From: an uncultured Acidimicrobiales bacterium
GTDB taxonomy: Bacteria; Actinomycetota; Acidimicrobiia; Acidimicrobiales; Aldehydirespiratoraceae
DNA length: 64,000 nucleotides
NCBI GenBank assembly: GCA_958296055.1
Contig: CATQHS010000001.1
Location: 351,917-415,916 of the forward strand
Direction: 5' to 3'
The position numbers and the translations under genes are program-made. Of this stretch, positions 30,539-38,784 are shown in pieces (the first letter of the stretch is position 1; each line of letters begins with the position of its first letter). Below the pieces are notes generated by a model. It did not search any database, was not told the origin of the DNA, and saw nothing but the letters and a program-made list of their open reading frames with translations.

Positions 30539-31386
30539 CACAGCAACTGGTCAGGCGCCGTGAAGTAGACGGCCGTGCCGTCGAGAGAGTCAAAGCCCGA
30601 TACGAAGCCGACGGGTTCGAAGTCAGTCTCGGAGAGCGCCTTCCCCCGCCCCACGACGACTTCATCGCCGACGCCATCGCTCGCCGCAGCGGCAAGGCGA
30701 TCCTGATCGAAATCCAGCCGGACAACATTCACAAGATGAAAGGCAACCGACTTGGCCGGCTGGCCGAAATCCTCGAGTCGGACCAGAGCTGGCAGCTCAA
30801 CATCGACACCTACCCGGTTGATCCCCCTCCGCCCGACCCGAGCCGAGACGACATAATTCGCCGCATAGAGGAAGCGAAGCGAGTCGCCGGTGAGTCGCCT
30901 GAAGCATCTCTGATGCTCATCTGGTCGGCTGTCGAGGGTGCCCTTCTCGCAGTCTGCCGGGACCAAGACCTCCCACGGGTCCGGCCAGGGAAGCCCCGCG
31001 CTCTCGTTCACGACCTCGTCATCCACGGTGTGCTCAGCGACAACCAGTTCAAGGAACTCGACCGGTTCGCCCGGATCCGGAACAACATCGCCCACGGCTT
31101 GAACTCGGAGCTGCCCGGCGAGGGCCAACTCGACTGGCTGGTCCGTTTCGCGCTGGCCGCGGCCGAAGGGGATGTGGCGACGATCGAGAACATGGCGGAA
31201 TGGTTCATCGAATCGGCACGCGGAACCCGCATCCCGAGCGAAGCCGGTCACGATGTCGGCGACATCCTGCGCCAACGGTTCGAAACTGCCCTGGAAGCCG
31301 ACATCGCCGAAGCGGTCGCCCTCATCAAGAGCGAGCAACACCTAGTGGGGGCATACAGAGACGGGGTTTCATCTACCCAAGCCTGA
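30535..31386 (+). CDS. AHJR-like nuclease domain plus HEPN-like domain protein, copy 1
   Basis: 283 aa. The N-terminal ~75 residues resemble AHJR (archaeal Holliday junction resolvase related) endonuclease-fold domains: VKARYEADGFEVSLGERLPP, then DAIARRSGKAILIEIQP, where the usual E-x-K reads E-I-Q. The C-terminal half contains ELDRFARIRNNIAHGL, an R-x4-H HEPN motif, with a flanking helical pattern. It is translationally coupled to the RusA-like gene and followed by a paralogue. Function unproven; a nuclease-plus-HEPN layout next to type I restriction genes points to defence. The altered nuclease residues suggest the first domain may only bind. Confidence 0.7.
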   Translation: MTQQLVRRREVDGRAVERVKARYEADGFEVSLGERLPPPHDDFIADAIARRSGKAILIEIQPDNIHKMKGNRLGRLAEILESDQSWQLNIDTYPVDPPPPDPSRDDIIRRIEEAKRVAGESPEASLMLIWSAVEGALLAVCRDQDLPRVRPGKPRALVHDLVIHGVLSDNQFKELDRFARIRNNIAHGLNSELPGEGQLDWLVRFALAAAEGDVATIENMAEWFIESARGTRIPSEAGHDVGDILRQRFETALEADIAEAVALIKSEQHLVGAYRDGVSSTQA

Positions 31387-31407
31387 TGATCGCCCGGTTG
31401 GATGCGA

Positions 31408-31446
31408 TCCCGGCGGTCAGGGGGCGGTGCCGTAGACGGGGGCGGG
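31408..31446 (-). pseudogene. Fragment of SDR gene 3' end (left piece)
   Basis: Thirty-nine bases are identical to 34344-34382, the stop-codon end of the SDR gene at 34.4 kb (encoding PAPVYGTAP and the stop). It lies immediately before the second AHJR-HEPN gene. The rest of the duplicated SDR end resumes at 32421. Confidence 0.8.
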
Positions 31447-31453
31447 AGGCCCT

Positions 31454-32419
31454 ATGAGCCAACAGCCAGCCAGCCATCGTGGCACCTACAGCCGCTTCCT
31501 CGAGAAAGTGCAAGCCAGATACGAAGCCGACGGGTTTACCGTAAGCCTCGGAGAGCGCCTTCCCCCGCCTAACGATGACTTCTTCGCCTGTGCCATCGCT
31601 CGCCGCAATGACAAGACCATCCTGGTCGAGATCCTGCCGGCCAACATTTTCAAGGCAAGGCGCAAACGACTCGATCGGCTGGCCGAGATCGTGGAGTCGG
31701 ATCTAGACTGGCAGCTCGACATAGCGACCTACCCAATCGACCCCCCGCCGCCCAACCCGAATCGCGACGACATCACCCGCCGCATCGATGAAGCGAAGGG
31801 AGTGGCCAGCGCATCGCCCGAGGCAGCCTTCATGCTCACCTGGTCGGCAACCGAGGGTGCGCTCTTGGCCTTGAGCCGGGACCAGGACACCCCGGATATG
31901 CGCCCGAGCCAACCCCGCACCCTCGTCCACGACCTCTCAATCCATGGCGTGATCAGCGACAACCTGTCCAGCGAACTCGACCGATTCGCCCGGGTTCGAG
32001 ACAACATTGCCCACGGCCTGAGCGCGGATCTGCCCAGCGAAGACCAGATCGACTGGCTGACCCGTTTCGCGCTGGCCGCGGCCAAGGACGAAGTGCCGAC
32101 CATCGAGGCCATGACCGACTGGCACGACTCAGAATACGGGGCGCAAAGCCCGACGGAAGCGAACTACGACATCGGCGGCATTTTGCGTCAACGATTCGAA
32201 ATCGCCCTGGAAGACGACATCGCCGAAGCCGTCGCCCTCATCGAGAACGGACGCACCGAAGCAGGGCTGAAGCTGGAACCGTGGGAATTGGAACCCGATC
32301 CCGAACGGAGGCGATTGCTCCGGTACGGAACGCGACGATCGAAGGAGTTGGGCATACGCCCCGAGGTCGTAGCCGCCCTAATAGAGGACTACAAGATCGA
32401 GGCTTCCTCGCATACCTAA
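31454..32419 (+). CDS. AHJR-like nuclease domain plus HEPN-like domain protein, copy 2
   Basis: 321 aa, clearly homologous to the preceding protein across its length: VQARYEADGFTVSLGERLPP, then CAIARRNDKTILVEILP (the acidic residue and the Lys of the nuclease motif are both lost) and ELDRFARVRDNIAHGL (R-x4-H kept). It has about 40 extra C-terminal residues (WELEPDPERRRLLRYGTRRS). ATG 31454. It sits exactly between two pieces of a duplicated SDR gene end, so it arrived by insertion or recombination. Conservation of the HEPN motif but not of the nuclease motif suggests that the HEPN part is the active one. Confidence 0.7.
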   Translation: MSQQPASHRGTYSRFLEKVQARYEADGFTVSLGERLPPPNDDFFACAIARRNDKTILVEILPANIFKARRKRLDRLAEIVESDLDWQLDIATYPIDPPPPNPNRDDITRRIDEAKGVASASPEAAFMLTWSATEGALLALSRDQDTPDMRPSQPRTLVHDLSIHGVISDNLSSELDRFARVRDNIAHGLSADLPSEDQIDWLTRFALAAAKDEVPTIEAMTDWHDSEYGAQSPTEANYDIGGILRQRFEIALEDDIAEAVALIENGRTEAGLKLEPWELEPDPERRRLLRYGTRRSKELGIRPEVVAALIEDYKIEASSHT

Positions 32420-32420
32420 C

Positions 32421-32625
32421 GTGCTGCCAGCCGTCGCACACGCTCAACCCGCCGCCGCTGCACTCGAACACCCGGCCGGTCACGTCACAGCCGTCGCTGC
32501 CCAACCACACCACCAGCGGCGAAACGTTGGCCGGGTCCTTGGGGTCCCAGCCCTCGGGGACCTCGGCGTCGTAGAACACCCCGGCCGTCATCCGGGTCCG
32601 GGCGTCCAAGGCGATCCCGTTGGCC
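32421..32625 (-). pseudogene. Fragment of SDR gene 3' region (right piece)
   Basis: On the minus strand this encodes MTAGVFYDAEVPEGWDPKDP and onward to SGGGLSVCDGWQH, nearly identical to residues ~205-265 of the SDR at 34353-35258. The upstream part of the gene is missing and the reading runs into unrelated sequence at 32421. Compared with the intact gene, about 90 bp between this piece and the piece at 31408-31446 are replaced by the 970-bp AHJR-HEPN copy 2 segment. Confidence 0.85.
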
Positions 32626-33185
32626 TACGGGGCGAGTCCGAAGGCTTCGGCCGCTTCAGGGCCTTCGAGGATTCTGCGCGCTGCTTCAAGGGCCTGTTGC
32701 TCGTCGTCTGCGGCCGCCGCCGCCTCTACGGCTTCATCAAAACGGGGGTGGGCGACCTCAATGGCGAAGTTTGCTTTGCCCCAAAACTCAGTTTGGCGCA
32801 GCGCGAGGCAGGCGAGCCTGGAAGCGGCGGTGTCGCGGTCAGGATCGACAGGCGCCTCGATAGCCGGCTCACCACCAGGCTTGAGGAGGTTTTGGACATC
32901 GGGACGCTCTAGCAGAGCGAGGTGCTCCTCAGTCCAACCCGACATCAGGGTGAGCATAAGGGTGTCGTCTTGGCCTTCTGTGACCAGGTAGGTGTCGTGC
33001 TCGGTGGCCCGACCCCGTTCAGCGCAGCCCCACCGGCGGGTGTCGGACCCGGACCCGGCCGCTACCCCGGCCAGCAACAGGGCGGCCGAGCGGACTGCCC
33101 GAAGGGCTCGGCTCACCACCCGAGGCCGCAGGTCACGGTGGACGGGCCACCGCTGGCGTCCAGGCTCACCACCGGGTGAGAGCAT
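32625..33185 (-). CDS. Hypothetical protein, possibly exported
   Basis: 186 aa. A basic N terminus and a hydrophobic stretch (SAALLLAGVAAGSGS) at about 33-47 could be a signal or anchor. The rest is soluble with LTLMSGWTEEHLALLERPDV and a C-terminal acidic alanine-rich helix. The start follows the stop of the upstream gene directly (TGAATG), so the two are probably co-transcribed. I do not recognise a family. Confidence 0.55.
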   Translation of the reverse strand: MLSPGGEPGRQRWPVHRDLRPRVVSRALRAVRSAALLLAGVAAGSGSDTRRWGCAERGRATEHDTYLVTEGQDDTLMLTLMSGWTEEHLALLERPDVQNLLKPGGEPAIEAPVDPDRDTAASRLACLALRQTEFWGKANFAIEVAHPRFDEAVEAAAAADDEQQALEAARRILEGPEAAEAFGLAP

Positions 33186-33959
33186 TCAGTGGTCGGCGGC
33201 GGGGGTGGCGGTGGAGGGCGGCGGCTCGGCCTCAGCCTCGGGAGCACCCTCGGCGGGCCGTAGCCAGGGCCTCACCAGTGTCTTCAGGTCGGGCAGGCCC
33301 TCGGGCAGGTTGCGGGCGACCGTCCGGGCGCGGACTCGGTTCATGGTCGCCCACCCGTCGCTTTCGGGGTGGCACGGCTCGGTGGTCGGGTTCGGGGGGG
33401 TGAACTCGAAGTCGTTGGTGCCAGGAATCCAAGCGCTACAGACGTAATAGATCACCCGTTGCGGGACGGTCACGGTGAGCGGCCCGTCCCAAGTGTTCAG
33501 CGTGTCACCCGTCCAATTCCACGAGCTGTAGCCCCATCGGTAGCGGCAGGTGCCCCAGTTAGCAGTCGACCGACACTGGCCGACCTCCAAGACGACCTGT
33601 TCCCTCGCCGTATAGCTATGGCTAGTTGTGCACTCGGTGGTGATCGCCTCGACACCCCACCCCGACGGTGCCAGCCGATAGCTGACACTGCGGAACTTCA
33701 GGTCGAGCTCGGTGCCATCCGATGCGGTCAGAAACACCCCGTCGCAGAAATCGTCGGTGGTGATCCCCTCCACCGGCCCGACAAGCATTAGGTCAAGCAT
33801 CCAGGCGAAGCGGTAGTCGTCGTTGAGGGCCAGGGCGGCCATGGTGTCGGGCAAGTTCCACCCGCCCGGTAGGCCAAAGCTGGCGGCCGGGGCGGTGGTG
33901 ACCACCGTTACGGCGGTGATGGTGGCCACTGTCAGGGCGGCGGCCCGAAGTCGGGTCAT
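33186..33959 (-). CDS. Secreted cysteine-containing protein of unknown function
   Basis: 257 aa with a clear signal peptide (AAALTVATITAVTVVTTAPAASF, about residues 5-28). The mature part has several paired cysteines (DFCDGVF, TTECTTS, GQCRS, GTCRYRWGYSSW, YYVCSAW, EPCHPES) and aromatic residues, suggesting a disulphide-stabilised beta domain, followed by a Pro/Ala/Glu-rich tail. ATG 33959. No catalytic motif or family recognised. Confidence 0.68.
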   Translation of the reverse strand: MTRLRAAALTVATITAVTVVTTAPAASFGLPGGWNLPDTMAALALNDDYRFAWMLDLMLVGPVEGITTDDFCDGVFLTASDGTELDLKFRSVSYRLAPSGWGVEAITTECTTSHSYTAREQVVLEVGQCRSTANWGTCRYRWGYSSWNWTGDTLNTWDGPLTVTVPQRVIYYVCSAWIPGTNDFEFTPPNPTTEPCHPESDGWATMNRVRARTVARNLPEGLPDLKTLVRPWLRPAEGAPEAEAEPPPSTATPAADH

Positions 33960-33974
33960 GGTGGGAGTTCCCAG

Positions 33975-34345
33975 TCAAGTAGCGGTCTTCGGGCCGCACC
34001 ATAGGCAGGTCTTCGGGTCGTAGCCCGGCCGCTCCCGGATCGGGCAGGTAGCCGGTGTCACGGTCGAGGGAGCGGCGGCGGGCCTCGGGAGGCGGCGGAC
34101 CCGGACCCGGACCGGTCGGTCCCGCCGATGAGGCGGCGGTCCAGCCGGGCCCGTACCTCGGGACATCGACACCGACCGGCCCCGGCCCCAGATCCGCCGC
34201 CAGGCCGACCGGTCGTGGGGCGATCCGCCGTCCCGACGGGTCATAGAGCCTGCGCCGCCCTGGCCCGGGCCCGGGCCAGGATGCCTGACGGTCCTCGTCA
34301 AGGTGAATGAACTGGCGGGTGTAAGTGCTCTCCGTTGCAAAGCTC
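33975..34345 (-). other. Unresolved 390-bp stretch, possible gene relic
   Basis: No frame gives a convincing start. One frame has protein-like sequence (QFIHLDEDRQASWPGPG, then LYDPSGRRIAPRPVGLAADL) but no usable start. Another ends in CPIRERPGYDPKTCLWCG before a stop at 33975. The stretch is rich in proline and glycine codons. It may be the degraded end of a gene lost when the neighbouring SDR tail was duplicated. Confidence 0.3.
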
Positions 34346-34352
34346 CCGGCGG

Positions 34353-35258
34353 TCAGGGGGCGGTGCCGTAGACGGGGGCGGGGGGGCGCTCGGCGGCGAT
34401 GGAGGCACGGGCCAGATCGGCGGCCTCGGCTGCGGTCATGGCCCGCTCCCCCACCGACTTCACCGGGCCGTGCTGCCAGCCGTCGCACACGCTCAGCCCG
34501 CCGCCGCTGCACTCGAACACCCGGCCGGTCACGTCGCAGCCGTCGCTGCCCAGCCACACCACCAGCGGCGAGACGTTGGCCGGGTCCTTGGGGTCCCAGC
34601 CCTCAGGGGCCTCGGCGTCGTAGAACACCCCGGCCGTCATCCGGGTCCGGGCGTCGGGGGCGATCCCGTTGACCAGCACCCCGTAGCGGCCCCACTCAGC
34701 CGCCTGCTGGACGGTGAGGGCCGCGATCCCGGCCTTGGCCGCCGCGTAGTTGCCCTGGCCGATCGAGCCCATCAGCCCCGCCCCCGAGGTGGTGTTCACG
34801 ATCCGCCCCCTCACCGGCTCGCCGGCCTTGGCCCGGTCCCGCCACCAGGCCGCGGCGTGGCGGGCCGGGGCGAAATGGCCCTTCAGGTGGACCCTCACCA
34901 CCGCGTCCCACTCCGCCTCGGACATGTTCACCAGCATCCGATCCCGCAGGAACCCGGCGTTGCAAACCAGCGTGTCCAGGCGCCCCCAGGCGTCCACCGC
35001 CTGGGAGACCATCGCCCGGGCGTCGTCCCAGTCGGCGACATCGCCGCCGTTGGCCACCGCCTCGCCCCCGGCGGCGGCGATCTCGGCCGCCACCTCCGCC
35101 GCGGCCTCGCTAGGGGCCCCGGAGCCGTCCCGCTCCACCCCCAGGTCGTTCACCACCACCCGGGCCCCCTCGGCCGCGAAGGCCAGGGCGTGGGCCCGGC
35201 CCAGGCCCCGCCCGGCCCCGGTGACGATCACCACCCGTCCGTCGCAGCACCCGGTCAC
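34353..35258 (-). CDS. Short-chain dehydrogenase/reductase (SDR)
   Basis: 301 aa. NAD(P)-binding motif VVIVTGAGRGLGRAHALAFA, NAG motif (LVCNAGFLRD), catalytic Ser in IVNTTSGAGLMGSIGQGN and Y-x3-K in GNYAAAKAGIAAL. It resembles hydroxysteroid / 3-hydroxyacyl-CoA dehydrogenases such as the MFE-2-like SDRs in steroid clusters. GTG 35258 is preferred; a duplicated segment makes a second GTG at 35306 possible. Stop-side sequences are duplicated at 31.4 and 32.4 kb. It lies downstream of the Ltp2-like gene and probably acts with it in beta-oxidation. Confidence 0.9.
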   Translation of the reverse strand: MTGCCDGRVVIVTGAGRGLGRAHALAFAAEGARVVVNDLGVERDGSGAPSEAAAEVAAEIAAAGGEAVANGGDVADWDDARAMVSQAVDAWGRLDTLVCNAGFLRDRMLVNMSEAEWDAVVRVHLKGHFAPARHAAAWWRDRAKAGEPVRGRIVNTTSGAGLMGSIGQGNYAAAKAGIAALTVQQAAEWGRYGVLVNGIAPDARTRMTAGVFYDAEAPEGWDPKDPANVSPLVVWLGSDGCDVTGRVFECSGGGLSVCDGWQHGPVKSVGERAMTAAEAADLARASIAAERPPAPVYGTAP

Positions 35259-35324
35259 GGCCGTCTCCCGCCCGCTTCGGCCCGAGGCAACCCGCAGCAC
35301 CCGGTCACGGCCGTCTCCCGCCCG
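35244..35324. repeat. 31-bp direct repeat at the SDR start
   Basis: A unit beginning GCAGCACCCGGTCACGG occurs at 35244-35274 and 35294-35324 (period 50). It duplicates the region of the GTG start codon, giving two equivalent candidate starts. Confidence 0.75.
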
Positions 35325-35339
35325 GGCCAGCCCGCCGAG

Positions 35340-36491
35340 TCATGCCAGAACGTCCAAGCTGGAGCCCACGATCCACATGGCGAAGTACTGGGCGGCGCCG
35401 CCGTAGGCGTGGGCCAGGGCCACCCTGGCCCCGTCCACCTGGTAGTCGCCAGCGGTGCCTCTCACCTGGTTGGCCGCCTCTAGGCACCGGATCATGCCCG
35501 AGGCCCCGATCGGGTTCGACGACAGCACCCCGCCCGAGCAGTTCACCGGGAAGTCGCCGTCGAGGGCGGTGGCGCCCGAGTCGGTCATCTTCCAGCCCTC
35601 GCCCTCCTCCGCGATGAGATGGCCCTCCAGCCACATGGGCTCGTACCAGCTAAACGGCACGTACAGTTCGGCCGCGTCGATCTGGCGCCGGGGGTCGGTG
35701 ATGCCCACCGAGGCGTACAGGGCGGCCGCGCATTCCACCCCGGCCCGGGGCCGCACCGTGTCCCGGCCCGGGAAGGTGGTGATCTCGGTGCGCTTGGCGT
35801 GGCCCAGCACCCAGGCCGGCCTCGCCGAGCGCCGGGCCCGCTCCCCGCCGGCCAGCACCATGGCCGCGGCACCGTCGGAGGACGGGCACGACTCTAGGAA
35901 GTGGATCGGGTCCCACAGCATGGGCGACTCCCGCACCTTCTCGACGGTGATGTCGGGAATCCGCAGATGGGAGTAGGGGTTTTTGACGGCGTTGAGCCGG
36001 TCCTTCACCGCCACCAGCCAGCCGATGTGCTCGGGGGCTCCGGACCGGCGGATGTACTCCCGTATCCAGGGGGCGAAGGTGCCGCCCGCGGCCTGGCCCC
36101 CCGAGCGGCCCCCCGACAGGGCCCAGGTGGCGTTGCCCTCGGACTGCTTCTCGTAGGCCACGGTGAGGACGGTGTCGTAGCGGCCGCTCTCCACCAGCAC
36201 CGCGGCCGAGATGGCGGTGGAGGCCCCGACCGACCCGGCGGTGTGGACCCGGTGGATGGGCTTGCCCACCGCGCCCAGGGCGTCGCACAGCGACAGCTCG
36301 GGCATGATGACCCCTTCCAAGGCGTCGGGGGCCTTGCCGATGACCACCGCATCGACGTCGGCGAAGGTCAGCTCGGCGTCGGTTAGGGCGGCCAGCGCGG
36401 CTTCGCGCACCAGCCCGTCGAGGGACACGTCGCCGCGCCGGCGCCGGTAGAGGGTCTGGCCGATGCCGACCACCGCGCAGGGCCGCGCCAT
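35340..36491 (-). CDS. Ltp2-like thiolase-fold protein (probable steroid/acyl-CoA retro-aldolase)
   Basis: 383 aa of the SCP-x/lipid-transfer thiolase superfamily. Motifs: IVHTAGSVGAST-like segment (read here HTAGSVGASTAISAA), CPSSDGAAAMVLA and NCSGGVLSSNPIGASGMIRC. The last motif has Asn-Pro where true thiolases have Gly-His-Pro, as in the aldolase branch (Ltp2). In steroid degradation Ltp2 works with a DUF35 protein to release the side chain; a DUF35 gene lies two genes upstream. It could instead serve another branched acyl-CoA. Confidence 0.8.
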   Translation of the reverse strand: MARPCAVVGIGQTLYRRRRGDVSLDGLVREAALAALTDAELTFADVDAVVIGKAPDALEGVIMPELSLCDALGAVGKPIHRVHTAGSVGASTAISAAVLVESGRYDTVLTVAYEKQSEGNATWALSGGRSGGQAAGGTFAPWIREYIRRSGAPEHIGWLVAVKDRLNAVKNPYSHLRIPDITVEKVRESPMLWDPIHFLESCPSSDGAAAMVLAGGERARRSARPAWVLGHAKRTEITTFPGRDTVRPRAGVECAAALYASVGITDPRRQIDAAELYVPFSWYEPMWLEGHLIAEEGEGWKMTDSGATALDGDFPVNCSGGVLSSNPIGASGMIRCLEAANQVRGTAGDYQVDGARVALAHAYGGAAQYFAMWIVGSSLDVLA

Positions 36492-36540
36492 CAGCCGTCG
36501 CCTCCCGACGGGCGGGGCCGGGCACCCGCGACCGCGGCCA

Positions 36541-37701
36541 TCAGCCGTCGCCCTCCAGGAGGCACAGCAGGTTCTGCTGGAGGGCCGGTCCGCTGGAGGC
36601 GTGGGCCACGGCGCGGCGGGCCCGGCCGGATGCGATCCGGTCGGCGGCCTCGATCACCCGGATCAGGCCGGTGGCCATCACCGGGTTGCCGCCCAGCGGA
36701 CCCCCCGACGGGTTCACCTCCACGGAGTCGTCGAGGCCGAGCGCCGAGCGCAGGATGATCTCCTCGTGGGCGTGGGTGACGTGCAACTCGGCCACGTCCA
36801 GTCCGGCGGTCCCCCCGCCGTCGGGGTCGGCACCCTCGCCGCCGCCGCCTCCGCCGGCGGCGGGGCCGATGCCCAAGGTGGCCGCGGCGGTTCGGACAGA
36901 CGCCGAGTCGGTGAGGTCGCGCAGGCCGGGGTGGTGGGACTCGATCCGGTGGTCGATGCCCCGAATCCACACCGGGCGGTCGGTCAGCTCCCGGGCCCGC
37001 TCGGCGGTGGCGATGATCACCGCCGCGGCCCCGTCCGCGGGGGGCGCGACGTCGTGGGCCCGCAGCGGGGCCATGTCGTAGGGCTCGGCCAGCAGATCGG
37101 CCACCGCGACCGCACCCGACGCCTGGACTTGGGCCATGGGGTTGGCGGCAGCCGCAGCCCGGCTCCGGGCCACCACCGCGGCGAAGTCGGATTCGGAGGC
37201 CAGGCCGGCGTCGATGAGAGACCGGGCCTGGATGCCGGCCAGGGCGTCGGGGTCGAGGCCGAGGGGGGCCACCGCGTAGGGGTCGGCCTGGAGGTGGAAC
37301 ACCTCCCTGGCGTTACAGGGCGACGACCGCCCGCTGCCCACCACCATGGCCGTGTCCACATCGCCCACCTGCAGCCTCAGCCAGGCCTCGAACAGGGCCC
37401 AGGCCCCGTCCATCTCCACGTGCGACTCGTACACCGGCGGCCACGCCCCCATGCCGTCCACGTTGGTGACGAAGGCGAAGGGCATCCCGCTCAGGTAGTC
37501 GCAGCTCCCGGCGATGGTGAAGTCGATGCCGTCCCGGCTCAGGCCGGTGGAGGCCAAGAGCTGGTCCACGCAGTCCATGATGAGGTGGACTTCGGGACCG
37601 TCGTAGCGAGCGTGGGCCGGGGTCTGGGCGGTGGCCACCACCGCGATATCGGGGAAGTCCGGGGCCGAGGCGGCGGCCGAGGAGGCAGAGGCGGCGGCCA
37701 T
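36541..37701 (-). CDS. Thiolase-superfamily protein (lipid-transfer type)
   Basis: 386 aa. AVVATAQTPAHARYDGPEV at the N terminus, a MVVGSGRSSPCNAREVFHL segment, GAAAVIIATAERAREL and NPSGGPLGGNPVMATGLIRV at the C terminus. Like the neighbouring protein it lacks the Gly-His-Pro thiolase motif. It may be a partner subunit of the Ltp2-like protein or a second aldolase. The ATG overlaps the DUF35 stop (ATGA), showing tight coupling with the DUF35 gene. A glycine-rich loop (GPAAGGGGGGEGADPDGG) is unusual. Confidence 0.78.
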   Translation of the reverse strand: MAAASASSAAASAPDFPDIAVVATAQTPAHARYDGPEVHLIMDCVDQLLASTGLSRDGIDFTIAGSCDYLSGMPFAFVTNVDGMGAWPPVYESHVEMDGAWALFEAWLRLQVGDVDTAMVVGSGRSSPCNAREVFHLQADPYAVAPLGLDPDALAGIQARSLIDAGLASESDFAAVVARSRAAAAANPMAQVQASGAVAVADLLAEPYDMAPLRAHDVAPPADGAAAVIIATAERARELTDRPVWIRGIDHRIESHHPGLRDLTDSASVRTAAATLGIGPAAGGGGGGEGADPDGGGTAGLDVAELHVTHAHEEIILRSALGLDDSVEVNPSGGPLGGNPVMATGLIRVIEAADRIASGRARRAVAHASSGPALQQNLLCLLEGDG

Positions 37702-38699
37702 CAGAAGGGGTGGTCCTTGAGCAGTTCGGGGTCTACGTCGGGCTCGCCGGTGGGCTCCCAGCGCTCGTAGACGCCGCCGGTGATACCGCCCCAGCGGTTC
37801 TCGATGGCGCTCACGTCCCGCTCGCCCTCGGGCTTCCACACCATGCGCAGCCTCATCCCCACCCGGAACTCCTCCACGCCGATGTGGCGGACGTCGATGC
37901 CCCCGACGGTGGTGTCGGCGGAGTCCAGCAGGACCGAGCACCGGATCCAGGGCTCGGTCTCGGTCTGGCCGTGGTACTGGATGGGCGCGATCTCGGTGAA
38001 GGAGGTGACGGTGCCGACATCGGCCACCTCAACGTCGTGCTCGGGGCCCATCGCCACCCGGTTCAGGGCGTCGTAGCCCCGGCTGGGCACGTGCACCTTG
38101 CCGTCGGCCGGGCTGCGCTGACCCAGGATGCGGCCCTCCAGCAGACCCCGGGCGAAACGGGCCCGGAACGGGAACAGCGGCTCGCGGATGCGGACCCCGA
38201 TGAGGTGCTCGGTGGTCTCCACCGACCCGGCGTCGGGGTCGGCCTCCACCGGGGGCGGGGGCTCGTCGCCGGGGACGAAATACACGTCGGTGACCGCGCC
38301 CCGCCGCTCGGGGCGGAACCGGGCCACTACCCGCATCCCGGTGCTCATGGCCGCCATGTCGCCGGCGTCCACGGCGTGGAGCATGGCGGTGTCGGCGCCG
38401 TCGAGGCGGATCTGAGCGAAGGCGAAGGGCTGGGCGAAGGGGTGCTTGGAGGTGGGGGCGCACACCCAGGTCCAGGCGGTCACCGTTCCGGCCGGGCCGA
38501 CCTCGGTCAGGTCGTCGGGCGATGTGGAGACCCCGGTGTCGGGGTCGTACTCCACCGGCGGACAGACCACCCGGCCGCCGACCCGCAGGCCCAGGATGCG
38601 GCCGTCCCGCAGGCCAGTCAGCCACGGGCCGACGATCGGGCCGGTGGAGCGGGTGTAGGGGTACTCGAGGGTGAAGTCGACGTCGTGGACCGCCGTCAT
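37701..38699 (-). CDS. Tandem DUF35 OB-fold protein (ChsH2-like)
   Basis: 332 aa containing two DUF35-type units, about 15-150 (PWLTGLRDGRILGLRVGG, AGTVTAWTWVCAP) and 175-310 (RFARGLLEGRILGQRSPADG, VGTVTSFTEIAPI). DUF35/ChsH2 proteins bind acyl-CoA and bring substrate to the Ltp2 aldolase or form a MaoC-DUF35 hydratase. The usual zinc-ribbon cysteines are largely absent; a single Cys-Pro-Pro is seen in the first unit. First gene of the DUF35 / thiolase / Ltp2 / SDR run. Confidence 0.82.
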   Translation of the reverse strand: MTAVHDVDFTLEYPYTRSTGPIVGPWLTGLRDGRILGLRVGGRVVCPPVEYDPDTGVSTSPDDLTEVGPAGTVTAWTWVCAPTSKHPFAQPFAFAQIRLDGADTAMLHAVDAGDMAAMSTGMRVVARFRPERRGAVTDVYFVPGDEPPPPVEADPDAGSVETTEHLIGVRIREPLFPFRARFARGLLEGRILGQRSPADGKVHVPSRGYDALNRVAMGPEHDVEVADVGTVTSFTEIAPIQYHGQTETEPWIRCSVLLDSADTTVGGIDVRHIGVEEFRVGMRLRMVWKPEGERDVSAIENRWGGITGGVYERWEPTGEPDVDPELLKDHPF

Positions 38700-38784
38700 C
38701 GCCGGGGACTGTAGCCACTCCGGGCCCGGCGGCCGGGGCCGGGGCTTGCGATCCGGGGCCTATCATCCGGCCATCGTTCGCCGC

